Assembly (NCBI RefSeq): GCF_018130785.1
Contig: NZ_JAFCJT010000005.1
Span: 248,001 to 312,000, forward strand
Reading direction: 5' to 3'
Origin: Bradyrhizobium liaoningense
Lineage (GTDB): Bacteria > Pseudomonadota > Alphaproteobacteria > Rhizobiales > Xanthobacteraceae
Length of the DNA: 64,000 bases
Shown here: piece by piece, positions 17,264 to 25,760 of the stretch
Layout: every line of letters begins with the position of its first letter
How positions within the stretch are numbered: the first letter of the stretch is position 1
Notes under the pieces: model-generated
What the model saw: only the letters and a program-made list of their open reading frames with translations
The model's database searches: none
Told to the model about the DNA's origin: nothing
Translations under genes and position numbers: made by a program

Positions 17264-18745
17264 CTAGCGCATCACGAACGGATTAGCCGGCACGCCCGTG
17301 GCGGTCGAGATCCAGACGCTCTTGGTCTCCTGATATTCGCGTACCGCGTCGATGCCGTTCTCGCGGCCGACGCCGGAATGCTTCATGCCGCCGAACGGCA
17401 TCATGTAGCTGATGGCGCGATAGGTGTTCACCCACACGGTGCCCGCGCGCAGCTGTTTCGGCACGCGGATAGCGCGTGCGAGGTCGCGAGTCCAGATGCC
17501 GGCGGCGAGGCCGTAGATCGTGTCATTGGCGATACGGATGGCGTCTTCCTCGGTATCGAAGGCGATGATCGAGAGCACCGGGCCGAACACCTCCTCGCGC
17601 GCGATCCGCATGGTGTTGTCGACGTCGGTGAAGATCGTCGGCTCGACGAACTGGCCGCCGATGATGCCTTCGCCGGAGGCCGGCTTGCCGCCAAGCAGGC
17701 AGCGCGCGCCTTCCGCTTTGGCGATGTCGATATAGTCGAGGATCTTCTTGTACTGCGCCGGCGTCGTGACGGGACCGATGTTGGTGTCGGCCTGCATCGG
17801 ATTGCCGATCTTGGCGGAGCGTGCGATGTCGAGCAGGCGATCCACGAACTTGTCCTTGATCGAGCGCTGCACCAGCAGGCGCGATCCCGCAATGCAGGTC
17901 TGTCCTGTGGCAGCGAAGATGCCGGAGACGGCACCGGCGGCGGCCGTGGCGAGATCGGCATCCTCGAACACGATGTTGGGCGACTTGCCACCGAGCTCGA
18001 GCGAGACCCGCTTCAGGCTGCGCGCCGCGGTCTCGTAGACCCGCGCGCCCGTTGTGTCTGAACCCGTGAAGGTGATTTTGGCCACGCCGGGATGCGCGAT
18101 CAGCTCGCTGCCGATCTCGGGGCCGAAGCCGGTGACGACGTTGAAGATGCCGTCGGGAATGCCGGCCTCCTTCGTCAGCGCGGCGAATTCGAGCGTGCTC
18201 GCCGAAGTGAATTCCGACGGCTTGACGACCACGGCGCAGCCCGCGGCGAGCGCCGCCGCGCACTTCCACGCGACAAAGAGCAGCGGCGAGTTCCAGGCGG
18301 TGAGTGCGGCGACGACGCCGACCGGCTCGTGCGTCGTGTAAGCAAAGGTGTCGGCCTTGTCGATCGGCACGAGGCCGCCTTCGAGCTTGTCGACCAGCCC
18401 GCCATAGTACCACCACCATTCGGGATGGTAGCGGAGCTGGCCGAGCATCTCCGCCATCAGCTTGCCGTTGTCGCGCACCTCGATCTCGGCGAGACGCTCG
18501 GCGTTCGCGGCGACGAGATCGCCGAGCTTGCGCATCACCTTGCCGCGGGCGGATGCCGTCATCTTCGCCCACGGGCCGCGCCACATCGCCTCGTTGGCGG
18601 CTTTCACGGCCTTGTCGGCGTCGGCAGCCGATCCGCGCGGAATCTTTGCCCAGGGCTTGCCCTGATAGGGATCGACCGAATCGAACCACTCGCCATTGGC
18701 GGGATCGACATAGGCACCATTGATGTAGAGCTGATACGTCTTCAT
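17264..18745 (-). CDS. NAD(P)+-dependent aldehyde dehydrogenase
   Basis: 493 residues, a full-length ALDH superfamily enzyme oxidising an aldehyde to the acid. Visible are the NAD-pocket segment TAWNSPLLFVAWK, KPSEF, the general-base motif ELGGKSPN and the nucleophile motif GQTCIAGSRL (C284). The sequence resembles broad betaine-aldehyde or phenylacetaldehyde dehydrogenases, but the substrate cannot be read from it. The ATG has GGAGG just upstream. It stands alone between ggt (convergent) and the degenerate trypsin-like gene, so context gives no pathway. Confidence 0.9.
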   Translation of the reverse strand: MKTYQLYINGAYVDPANGEWFDSVDPYQGKPWAKIPRGSAADADKAVKAANEAMWRGPWAKMTASARGKVMRKLGDLVAANAERLAEIEVRDNGKLMAEMLGQLRYHPEWWWYYGGLVDKLEGGLVPIDKADTFAYTTHEPVGVVAALTAWNSPLLFVAWKCAAALAAGCAVVVKPSEFTSASTLEFAALTKEAGIPDGIFNVVTGFGPEIGSELIAHPGVAKITFTGSDTTGARVYETAARSLKRVSLELGGKSPNIVFEDADLATAAAGAVSGIFAATGQTCIAGSRLLVQRSIKDKFVDRLLDIARSAKIGNPMQADTNIGPVTTPAQYKKILDYIDIAKAEGARCLLGGKPASGEGIIGGQFVEPTIFTDVDNTMRIAREEVFGPVLSIIAFDTEEDAIRIANDTIYGLAAGIWTRDLARAIRVPKQLRAGTVWVNTYRAISYMMPFGGMKHSGVGRENGIDAVREYQETKSVWISTATGVPANPFVMR

Positions 18746-18862
18746 GAAGTCCTCCGGACGGACGCATTATGATTGCGGCTGGAAGGGAGGCTATCACGGC
18801 TTCCGTGGCTTCGTTGCGGCGAAGCCAATCACAAAGTCGCGGCTGCTCCGTGCTTGCCGCGC

Positions 18863-20221
18863 CTACTTCCGCACGCAGATCACGCGCACAACAGCGGCCT
18901 TCGCATCCGTCGACGTGCCATTCGCAGTGACGGCGTTCGCTTTCAGGAAATCGCGCACCGTTTCTGCGGACACCATCACCGCCTGTGACGCCGGCACCGA
19001 TGTCGCGGGCCCCGCGACCATCGCCGGCTTCAACAGCGCGACGCCGACGAACTTGCCGTCGCTGTCGATGGCCGGGCTGCCGGAGAAGCCGACCGCCGGT
19101 GGAGGCGACAGCGCGGAATCGCTTGATGTGACCGGAGCCAGCGCGCCCTTGAGGCTCGACACGCCCGCAGCGCCGCCCTGGCTCTGCGGATCGGCGATGC
19201 CGACGACATCGACGCTCGTCTTCGCCGCGCCGCCGGTGAGGCTGAGCGGCTTCAGGCCGCGCGCGCCATAGATGTGCAGGAGCGCGAGATCGTGCTCCTT
19301 GTCCTCGGCGAGACGGTCGGCGCTGCCGTAGCCGGCAATGGTGATCGCGAGACAGCTATCGGTGACGAGGCGGTCCGTGACAATCGCACCGTCGTCGCTG
19401 ACGACGATGCCGGTGCCGTACTCGACGGTCTTGCGCGGCGGCGGTCCGGCCTGCGGTCCCGTCGGAAATGCATTGAACGCGCTCGACATCGCGATCACGA
19501 CCGGCTCGACCGTGTTCTCGGTGGCCTGGTCGTAGAGGATCGTCATGGTGCGGACTTCGTCGCCTTTAAAGGTGCCTCGCACGTAGAATTTCTTGAGGCC
19601 CTGCAATCCCGACAGCACGAAGAAGTCGGGCTTCACCACCGTGTAGTCGACCTTGCGCCCGGACGGCTCCTTCTCCAACTCGGCGAGTTTCGCCGTGGTC
19701 GGGTTCGCCTCCTTGCGGCGGCTCAGCAGCACCTGCACCGTGCCGGTCGGCGAAGTCCATTTCGAGCCGTTCGCATCGGTCGCCTGCTGCGGCACCAATT
19801 TGCCGGGGATACCGAGCCGGGCGCCGCTGGTCGGCTCCATCACGATCTTCCAGCCGACGCTCTCCTGCTTCCGCCGCGCAGTCTCGGCGAGCGCAGCGCG
19901 CTCCTGCGGATTGAGCACGCCGGTCGGCTTGGCTCCCTTGGCCTTTTGATACTCCTTGATCGCCTCGACCATGCGCGCGCTGACGTCGCCGGTGATGGCG
20001 CCGTTATATTGGCCGACCCAGGCGAGGTCGGACTGGAGCGACAGCCGTTCCGCCTGCCCCATCGCATCAGCCGTCGCCGACGGTGTCTGCATTGCGGGAG
20101 GCCGGATCGGCACGGTCTGGACCGGCTTCGGCTTGGTGCCGGGGACCTCTGGCGTCGTCATCTGGGCGCTCGCGCCTGTGGCAGCCGTCAACATCAGTGT
20201 TGCCGCAAGCATCGATCTCAT
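18863..20221 (-). CDS. Exported trypsin-fold protein lacking the catalytic His
   Basis: 452 residues. An N-terminal signal peptide (MRSMLAATLMLTAATGASAQ) is followed by a Pro-rich stretch, a small peptidoglycan-binding-like helical region (YNGAITGDVSARMVEAIKEY) and a C-terminal chymotrypsin-fold domain. Of the triad, D311 (EHDLALL) and S380 (GFSGSPAID) are present, but the His position of the T-x-x-H-V motif reads TDRLV, with L285. It may be an inactive protease acting as a periplasmic binding or scaffold protein. Start chosen at 20221, directly before the signal peptide. It is divergent from the MoeB-like gene. Confidence 0.75.
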   Translation of the reverse strand: MRSMLAATLMLTAATGASAQMTTPEVPGTKPKPVQTVPIRPPAMQTPSATADAMGQAERLSLQSDLAWVGQYNGAITGDVSARMVEAIKEYQKAKGAKPTGVLNPQERAALAETARRKQESVGWKIVMEPTSGARLGIPGKLVPQQATDANGSKWTSPTGTVQVLLSRRKEANPTTAKLAELEKEPSGRKVDYTVVKPDFFVLSGLQGLKKFYVRGTFKGDEVRTMTILYDQATENTVEPVVIAMSSAFNAFPTGPQAGPPPRKTVEYGTGIVVSDDGAIVTDRLVTDSCLAITIAGYGSADRLAEDKEHDLALLHIYGARGLKPLSLTGGAAKTSVDVVGIADPQSQGGAAGVSSLKGALAPVTSSDSALSPPPAVGFSGSPAIDSDGKFVGVALLKPAMVAGPATSVPASQAVMVSAETVRDFLKANAVTANGTSTDAKAAVVRVICVRK

Positions 20222-20347
20222 GACAAATCCAGCGAGCCCATTGAACGTGCCGCCATTGAAGCACATCTCGTTGGTCGCGAACAATGTTGGGGTGGTTCAG
20301 GTGGTGCGCCTCCTCACCATGAGGGCTTGAGAGAACGAAGGACGACG

Positions 20348-21151
20348 ATGCTGAGCCCGGACGAACTCGAACGCTATGCCCGGCATATCGTGCTGCGCGA
20401 TGTCGGCGGGCCGGGCCAGGCTGCGCTGAAGCGGGCCTCCGTGCTGGTGGTCGGCGCCGGCGGGCTCGGCGCGCCCGCGCTGATGTATCTGGCGGCCGCC
20501 GGCATCGGCACGCTCGGCGTGGTCGATGACGACGTGGTCTCGCTGTCGAACCTCCAGCGCCAGGTGATCCATACGACGCCCGATATCGGACGGCACAAGG
20601 TCGAGAGTGCGGCCGAGCGGATCTCCGCGCTCAATCCGCATGTCCGCTTCGTCGGCCATGCCACCTGGCTCAACGCCGACAATGCGCTGAGCATGATCGG
20701 AGACTACGATCTCGTGCTCGACGGCTCCGACAATTTCTCGACGCGTTATCTGGTCTCGGACGCTTGCTTCTTCGCGAAGCGGCCGCTGATCACGGCGGCG
20801 CTCGGCACCTTCGACGGCTCGCTCACCACCATCCGCGCGCATGAGAAGAACGAGCAGGGCGTGTTCAATCCGACCTATCGCTGCCTGTTTCCGGAGGCGC
20901 CGCCGCCCGGCACCGTGCCGGCCTGCGCGGAGGCTGGCGTCATGGGTGCGCTCGCGGGCGTCATGGGCTCGATGATGGCGCTGGAGGCGATCCGCGAGAT
21001 CGTCGGTTTCGGCGACGGCCTCGTCGGCCGCCTCCTGATGATCGATGCGCGCGCGATGCGCTTCGAGACACTGCGCTACGCCCGCGATCCGGCCAATCCG
21101 CTCAATGGCGACGGGCCCGTGATCACCGATCTCAGCGCCCATCGCACCTGA
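20348..21151 (+). CDS. HesA/MoeB/ThiF-family adenylyltransferase
   Basis: 267 residues of the E1-like family that adenylates the C-terminal glycine of a small ubiquitin-fold sulfur carrier (MoaD or ThiS). Present are the nucleotide loop GAGGLG (36-41), DDDVVSLSNLQRQV, DGSDNF and the conserved Cys C193 in VPACAEAG. The zinc CxxC pairs of MoeB are missing: only C179 is left of the first pair, and the C-terminal pair is absent. It is not beside moaD or thiS, so the partner is unknown. The start ATG follows a GAACGAAGGA leader. It is divergent from the trypsin-like gene. Confidence 0.87.
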   Translation: MLSPDELERYARHIVLRDVGGPGQAALKRASVLVVGAGGLGAPALMYLAAAGIGTLGVVDDDVVSLSNLQRQVIHTTPDIGRHKVESAAERISALNPHVRFVGHATWLNADNALSMIGDYDLVLDGSDNFSTRYLVSDACFFAKRPLITAALGTFDGSLTTIRAHEKNEQGVFNPTYRCLFPEAPPPGTVPACAEAGVMGALAGVMGSMMALEAIREIVGFGDGLVGRLLMIDARAMRFETLRYARDPANPLNGDGPVITDLSAHRT

Positions 21152-21160
21152 TCGCGGCCG

Positions 21161-22168
21161 TTACGTCGTGGCCGGCTTCTCGCTGTCGAGATGCGCCATT
21201 TGCTCGGCGGCATAGCGCGTGCCGGAAGCGACGTCGGGCGGAAATGCCTTGGCCAGCGCAGCGAGATAAGCTTGCGTCAGCGTCACCTTGGTCGCGCCGA
21301 GCGCCTCGGTGAGACGGTTGCGGGTGCGCGCACCGACCAGCGGCACGATCTCCTTGCCTTGCGCCGCCACCCAGGCGATCGCGACCTGCGCCGGCGTCGC
21401 GCCGATCTCTGTCGCGATCGCCCGCAGGGATTCCACCAGCGCGAGATTGGCGTCGAGATTTGCGCCCTGGAAGCGCGGCGTCATCAGCCGGTAATCCTTG
21501 CCGGTCTTGCCGGAGTCCTTCGACCAATGGCCGCTGATCAGGCCGCGCGCCAGCACGCCATAGGCGGTGATGGAAATACCGAGCTCGCGGCAGGTCTTGA
21601 GGATGTCGCGTTCGATGCCGCGCTCGATCAGCGAATATTCGATCTGGAGATCGGCGATCGGATGCACGGCGTGCGCGCGGCGGATGGTGTCGGAGCCGAC
21701 CTCGGAGAGGCCGATATGCCGGACGTAGCCCGCCTTCACGAGATCGGCGAGGCCGCCAATCGTCTCTTCGATGGGAACGTTGGGATCGAGCCGGGCCGGA
21801 CGGTAGACGTCGATATAGTCGGTGCCGAGGCGCTGCAGCGAGTAAGCGAGGAAGTTTTTGGTCGCAGCCGGCCTGGTGTCCATTCCGGCGAACTCACCGG
21901 CGGGACCACGCAGCGCGCCGAACTTGACGCTGATCTGCACTTTTTCGCGCGGCGCATCCTTCAGCGCCTCCCGCACCAGCATCTCGTTGTGGCCCATGGC
22001 GTAGAAATCGCCGGTATCGAGCAGCGTGATGCCGGCATCGAGCGCCGCGTGCACCGTGGCGATGGCCTCGCCGCGATCGGCGGGGCCGTAGACCTCGGAC
22101 ATGCCCATGCAGCCGAGGCCGAGGACGGAGACGGTGGGGCCGGTTGAACCGAGTTTGCGCTGTTCCAT
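21161..22168 (-). CDS. Aldo/keto reductase, His-to-Ala variant
   Basis: 335 residues, a TIM-barrel NADPH-dependent oxidoreductase. Catalytic D51, Y56 (DTGDFY) and K82 (ISVKFG) are present, but the usual QHR tetrad histidine reads YRPARLDP, with A125. The remaining barrel (GLSEVGSDTIRRAHAVHPI, GVLARGLISG) and the C-terminal cofactor segment look intact. The ATG has a strong GAGGAG site, which lies directly after the T-run of an intrinsic terminator-like hairpin. It is divergent from a LysR regulator that probably controls it. Substrate unknown. Confidence 0.9.
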   Translation of the reverse strand: MEQRKLGSTGPTVSVLGLGCMGMSEVYGPADRGEAIATVHAALDAGITLLDTGDFYAMGHNEMLVREALKDAPREKVQISVKFGALRGPAGEFAGMDTRPAATKNFLAYSLQRLGTDYIDVYRPARLDPNVPIEETIGGLADLVKAGYVRHIGLSEVGSDTIRRAHAVHPIADLQIEYSLIERGIERDILKTCRELGISITAYGVLARGLISGHWSKDSGKTGKDYRLMTPRFQGANLDANLALVESLRAIATEIGATPAQVAIAWVAAQGKEIVPLVGARTRNRLTEALGATKVTLTQAYLAALAKAFPPDVASGTRYAAEQMAHLDSEKPATT

Positions 22169-22181
22169 GATGGCTCTCCTC

Positions 22182-22208
22182 AAAAAAAGCGCGGCTGATG
22201 GAGCCGCG
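22182..22208 (-). terminator. Intrinsic terminator-like hairpin in the aldo/keto reductase leader
   Basis: Read on the minus strand: a 7-bp stem CGCGGCT / AGCCGCG with a five-base loop, then C and seven T residues, then at once the GAGGAG ribosome site and ATG of the reductase. It has the form of a complete Rho-independent terminator between the promoter side and the gene. Confidence 0.7.
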
Positions 22209-22268
22209 TGACGAGGCCAGATATGCGCCCGACCGATTAGGCCGATAAGCTGGACAATCAAGAATAGC

Positions 22269-22288
22269 TTGTTCACCATAGCGAACAA
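22269..22288. promoter_or_regulatory. Inverted repeat TTGTTC-N8-GAACAA at the LysR start
   Basis: Exact six-base arms lie in the 119-base divergent gap between the aldo/keto reductase and the LysR gene, the right arm touching the LysR ATG. Placement is typical of LysR autoregulatory sites, but the spacing is not the classic T-N11-A box, so this is only a candidate. Confidence 0.4.
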
Positions 22289-23199
22289 TGACCGAGCCCG
22301 ATCTGCGTGATCTCGACGTCTTCGTGGCGGTCGCCCGCACCCGCAACTTCCGGCGTGCGGCGGTCGAAATTCGTGTGTCCGTGTCGAGCCTTAGCCAGCG
22401 ACTCCGGGACCTGGAGGAGCGCCTCGGCGTCCGCCTGATGAACCGCACCACCCGCAGCGTCGCCCTGACCGAGGCGGGTGAGCTGCTGTTGTCGCGCGTG
22501 GCCCCGGCGCTGCGCGATGTCGGCGATGCCCTGGATCAGGTCCGGGGCCTGCGCGAGGTGGCCTCGGGCCGCCTGCGCATCAACGCGCCGCCGCCGGCGG
22601 TGGACCTCGTGCTGGCGCCGATGGTCGGGCCGTTTCTTCAGGCCCATCCGCAGGTCGATCTCGACATCGTTTCCGAAAGCGGTTTCGTCGATATCGTGAG
22701 TGGGGGCTACGATGCCGGCGTGCGCTATGGCGAGCACCTCGCGCAGGACATGGTCGCGATCCCGCTGAGCGGCCCCCAGAGTTATGTCGTCGTCGCGTCG
22801 CCGGCTTACATCGCGCGTCGCGGCAAGCCGAAGCATCCGAAGGATCTGCTCGACCATGACTGCATCCGCGCGCGTTACTCGAGCGGCGTCATGCACGATC
22901 TGGAGTTCGAGAAGGCTGGCCAGCTCGTGAAGGTGGATCCGCCGGCAAAGCTGATCTCGACCAATATGGGCCTTGCCATGCGCGCTGCGCTCGACGGCGC
23001 CGGTATCTGGGCAACGCTCGATGGCTATGTCGGCGATGCCCTGAAATCCGGCGCGCTGGTCAGCCTGATGGAAGACTGGTGCGAGCCATTTCCCGGCCCG
23101 TTCCTGTACTATCCGAGCCGGCGCCAGACGCCGCCCGCGCTACGCGCTTTCATCGATTTCGCCGCGGATTGGCGCAAGCGCGAAACGCGCGGCAAATAA
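22288..23199 (+). CDS. LysR-family transcriptional regulator
   Basis: 303 residues. An N-terminal winged helix-turn-helix (residues about 1-60, RNFRRAAVEIRVSVSSLSQR, then LEERLGVRLMNRTTRSVALT) is followed by a substrate-binding periplasmic-protein-like domain (INAPPPAVDLVLAP, VSGGYDAGVRYGEHL). This subtype resembles the LysR proteins often paired with oxidoreductases. It is divergent from the aldo/keto reductase, with 119 bases between starts, so that gene is its likely target. Inducer unknown. Confidence 0.92.
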   Translation: MTEPDLRDLDVFVAVARTRNFRRAAVEIRVSVSSLSQRLRDLEERLGVRLMNRTTRSVALTEAGELLLSRVAPALRDVGDALDQVRGLREVASGRLRINAPPPAVDLVLAPMVGPFLQAHPQVDLDIVSESGFVDIVSGGYDAGVRYGEHLAQDMVAIPLSGPQSYVVVASPAYIARRGKPKHPKDLLDHDCIRARYSSGVMHDLEFEKAGQLVKVDPPAKLISTNMGLAMRAALDGAGIWATLDGYVGDALKSGALVSLMEDWCEPFPGPFLYYPSRRQTPPALRAFIDFAADWRKRETRGK

Positions 23200-23202
23200 A
23201 CC

Positions 23203-24204
23203 TCAGAGCATGCTCGGCAGCACGCGATCCGGCGGCTTGTGCGCGTCGAGGAAGGTGCGGATGTTGATGATCACCTTCTCGCCCATCTCGACGCGGCCCT
23301 CGATCGTGGCCGAGCCCATATGCGGCAGCAGCGTCACCTTGCCGGCCTTGGCGAGCCGCACCAGCTTCGGATTGACCGCGGGCTCGTGCTCGTAGACGTC
23401 GAGGCCGGCGCCGCCGATCTCGCCGCCTTCGATCAGCTTGATCAACGTGTCCTCGTCGGTCACCTCGCCGCGCGCGGTGTTGACGATGTAGGCGTCCTTG
23501 CGGATCAGCTTCAGCCGCCGCGCCGACAGCAGGTGATAGGTCGCCGGCGTGTGCGGGCAGTTCACCGAGATGATGTCCATCCGGGCCAGCATCTGGTCGA
23601 GGCTTTCCCAATAGGTCGCGCCAAGCTCTTCGGCGATCTTCGGCGCGACGGGGCGGCGATTGTGGTAGTGGATCTGGAGGCCGAAGGCGCGGGCGCGGCG
23701 CGCGACCGCCTGGCCGATGCGGCCCATGCCGATGATGCCGAGACGCTTTCCCCCGATACGGTGGCCGAGCATCCAGGTCGGCGACCAGCCGGGCCAGGGC
23801 TTTCCTTCTGTCAGGATCGAGGCGCCTTCGATCATCCGGCGCGGCACGGCCAGGATCAGCGCCATGGTCATGTCGGCGGTGTCTTCGGTCAGAACTTTTG
23901 GCGTGTTGGTGACGGTGATGCCACGGGCATGCGCGGCCTCGACGTCGATATTGTCGACGCCGTTGCCGAAATTCGCGATCAGGCGGAGCTTGCAGTCGGG
24001 CTGGTTAACGATGTCGGCGGTGATGTGGTCGGTGACGGTTGGAACCAGCACGTCGGCGGTGCGCGCGGCTTCCGCGATCTGCTCGGCCGACATCGGTGTG
24101 TCCTCGAGATTGATCCGCGCGTCGAACAGCTCGCGCATCCGGGTCTCGATCGAGTCCGGCAGTTTGCGCGTCACCACGACGAGGGGCTTTTTCTTCACCG
24201 ACAT
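23203..24204 (-). CDS. D-2-hydroxyacid dehydrogenase (glyoxylate/hydroxypyruvate reductase type)
   Basis: 333 residues of the NAD(P)-dependent D-isomer 2-hydroxyacid dehydrogenase family. It has FGNGVDNID, TEDTADMTMAL, the Rossmann loop GMGRIGQAVARR, and the catalytic Arg (NTARGEVTDE), Glu (YEHEP) and His (LLPHMGSAT). It most resembles glyoxylate reductases (GyaR/GhrB type) that reduce glyoxylate to glycolate or hydroxypyruvate to glycerate. It is convergent with the LysR gene, its stop lying a few bases from the LysR stop. Confidence 0.9.
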   Translation of the reverse strand: MSVKKKPLVVVTRKLPDSIETRMRELFDARINLEDTPMSAEQIAEAARTADVLVPTVTDHITADIVNQPDCKLRLIANFGNGVDNIDVEAAHARGITVTNTPKVLTEDTADMTMALILAVPRRMIEGASILTEGKPWPGWSPTWMLGHRIGGKRLGIIGMGRIGQAVARRARAFGLQIHYHNRRPVAPKIAEELGATYWESLDQMLARMDIISVNCPHTPATYHLLSARRLKLIRKDAYIVNTARGEVTDEDTLIKLIEGGEIGGAGLDVYEHEPAVNPKLVRLAKAGKVTLLPHMGSATIEGRVEMGEKVIINIRTFLDAHKPPDRVLPSML

Positions 24205-24516
24205 GTCCTGCCCTCATGAGGCGTTGCAGGCCGCCTCTGTCGCCAAAGGCCGGCCGTTGAGGCCTCATTAACCCGGTTGTTCGACACTGCCTTTGCCGTG
24301 TCGTCCCCGGCGTTTCCTTCAAGCTCTCCCGACATTTCCGGCCGGAAAATCGGGGCAAACTGGTTGTTCAGATGTCCGTCCTCTCTAGCAGAAGGCCGGG
24401 CCAAGACAAGAACCACGGGTTAAGGCTTCGGGAACACGGGGAAGGGGCTTGCGCGGCAGGTTTGGAATTTGGGGTGAGGGCGCGGCTCGGCGGGGTCCTC
24501 GACAGGAGACGGGTTG
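24205..24516. other. Divergent intergenic region, no gene seen
   Basis: 312 bases between the divergent hydroxyacid dehydrogenase and SH3 genes. It must carry both promoters. I see no open frame with coding character, no tRNA-like fold and no strong palindrome; only a GACAGGAGACGGG ribosome site immediately before the SH3 gene is clear. Confidence 0.5.
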
Positions 24517-25047
24517 ATGGCGTTGGGGCGTTTTTGTTCGGTGATGGCGCTCGTTTGCACCTGGTTGAGCGCCTCGGTCAGCCCCGGGCATTCGGCGAAG
24601 GACAGCACCCCCCAGACCGCGAGCGGCCTGCCGGTGCCACGCTATGTCAGCCTCAAATCGGATCATGTGAACGTCCGCGCCGGCCCGACCAAGGACAATG
24701 ACGTCGCCTGGGTCTACACCCGCGCCGGTCTGCCGGTTGAAATCACTGCCGAGTTCGAGAACTGGCGCCGGGTGCGCGATTCCGAAGGCGCCGAGGGCTG
24801 GGTCTATCATTCACTGCTGTCGGGCCGCCGCACTGCGGTCGTCACCATGAAACACAAGGACGACCTGGCGCCGATCTACGACCGCGCCGATCTCGACAGT
24901 GCAGTTGCGGCCAAACTCCAGGCCGGCGTCGTCACGCAGGTCAAGAAGTGCACTGCAAACTGGTGCCGCGTCACCGGCAACGGCTTTGACGGCTGGATCC
25001 AGCAGGAGCGCCTCTGGGGCGTCTACTCGGACGAGCAGGTCAACTGA
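24517..25047 (+). CDS. Secreted bacterial SH3-domain protein
   Basis: 176 residues. The N-terminal hydrophobic stretch (FCSVMALVCTWLSASVSPG) is a likely signal peptide. The rest holds two SH3-like barrels: VNVRAGPTKDNDVAW ... EGWVYHSLL, and a second with PIYDRADLDSAV ... WCRVTGNGFDGWI. Such domains bind cell-wall peptides. The TTG at 24514 is immediately before the ATG at 24517; the ATG is preferred, with GGAG upstream. It stands alone. The exact ligand is unknown. Confidence 0.85.
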   Translation: MALGRFCSVMALVCTWLSASVSPGHSAKDSTPQTASGLPVPRYVSLKSDHVNVRAGPTKDNDVAWVYTRAGLPVEITAEFENWRRVRDSEGAEGWVYHSLLSGRRTAVVTMKHKDDLAPIYDRADLDSAVAAKLQAGVVTQVKKCTANWCRVTGNGFDGWIQQERLWGVYSDEQVN

Positions 25048-25135
25048 TACCGTAGGCAGAAAGGGCGAGCTGCCGCTCCAGCATCGTGCCCGGGCGTAGC
25101 CGTCCGAAGGCCGGCGTCGGTTCCGCGTGCCTATG

Positions 25136-25206
25136 ACCCGGGCATCCACGCGTTTCTGGCCTGGTCCAAAAACGTGGATGGCCGGGACAAGCCCGGCCAT
25201 GACGAC
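25136..25206. repeat. Palindromic repeat, catccacg/cgtggatg family
   Basis: Left part acccgggcatccacg faces acgtggatggccgggacaag in inverted orientation. A related unit lies at 27885-27970 and a shorter one at 46350-46380; all share the gggacaagcc block. It lies between convergent SH3 and irr genes and may work as a bidirectional terminator. Confidence 0.7.
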
Positions 25207-25230
25207 GAATTCAGCAGTCTTAGATCGATC

Positions 25231-25722
25231 TCAGCGCTTCTTGCGCAGGCGCACGACCATGTCGATGCGCGCGATCTCGTAACCCTCCGGTACCTCCGGC
25301 ATCTTGGACAGCGCCAGATGCGGGTCCTCGATGTCGACCAGCTCGTGGCTGTTCTCGAGGTAATAATGGTGGTGGGTGGTGACGTTGGTGTCGAAATAGG
25401 TCTTGGTGCCGTCGACACTGACCTGGCGCAGCAGGCCGGCATCGGTCAACTGGTTCAGCGTGTTGTAGACGGTCGCGAGCGACACCGGCACCTTGGCCAG
25501 CGTCGCCTCCTCGTAGAGCATTTCAGCCGTGAGGTGGCGAGCACCCTTGCCGAACAGGAGCCAGCCGAGCGCCATACGCTGGCGCGTCGGACGAAGCCCC
25601 GCGGACTGGAGCATTTCGTTGACGTCGTGCCACGGGCAGCCGGTCAAGGCCGGCTGGCGGCCGGACAGGAGGGCCGCGGAATGGACGTCGTCGTCGTGAT
25701 GGGGCGCGGTATTCTCGCTCAT
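25231..25722 (-). CDS. irr: Iron response regulator Irr (Fur superfamily)
   Basis: 163 residues from the ATG at 25722, the exact length I recall for Bradyrhizobium Irr. Irr is the heme-responsive regulator that represses heme synthesis and other iron-using genes under iron limitation and is degraded when heme is available. The heme regulatory motif GCPWHD places Cys29-Pro30. The His-rich THHHYY cluster is the second heme site. The Fur-type winged helix spans about residues 40-105 (LRPTRQRMALGWLLF, PVSLATVYNTLNQL). It is transcribed away from fabA; its promoter has a Fur-like site over the -35. Confidence 0.97.
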   Translation of the reverse strand: MSENTAPHHDDDVHSAALLSGRQPALTGCPWHDVNEMLQSAGLRPTRQRMALGWLLFGKGARHLTAEMLYEEATLAKVPVSLATVYNTLNQLTDAGLLRQVSVDGTKTYFDTNVTTHHHYYLENSHELVDIEDPHLALSKMPEVPEGYEIARIDMVVRLRKKR

Positions 25723-25760
25723 TTCCAGATTTCGGGCACACGTGGACACTATCACTCTGC

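Noticed and set aside
19274..20347. Upstream extension of the MoeB-like frame by about 360 residues
   Set aside because: It runs antisense over the trypsin-like gene and lacks motifs; the MoeB family starts at MLSPDELERYARH (20348).
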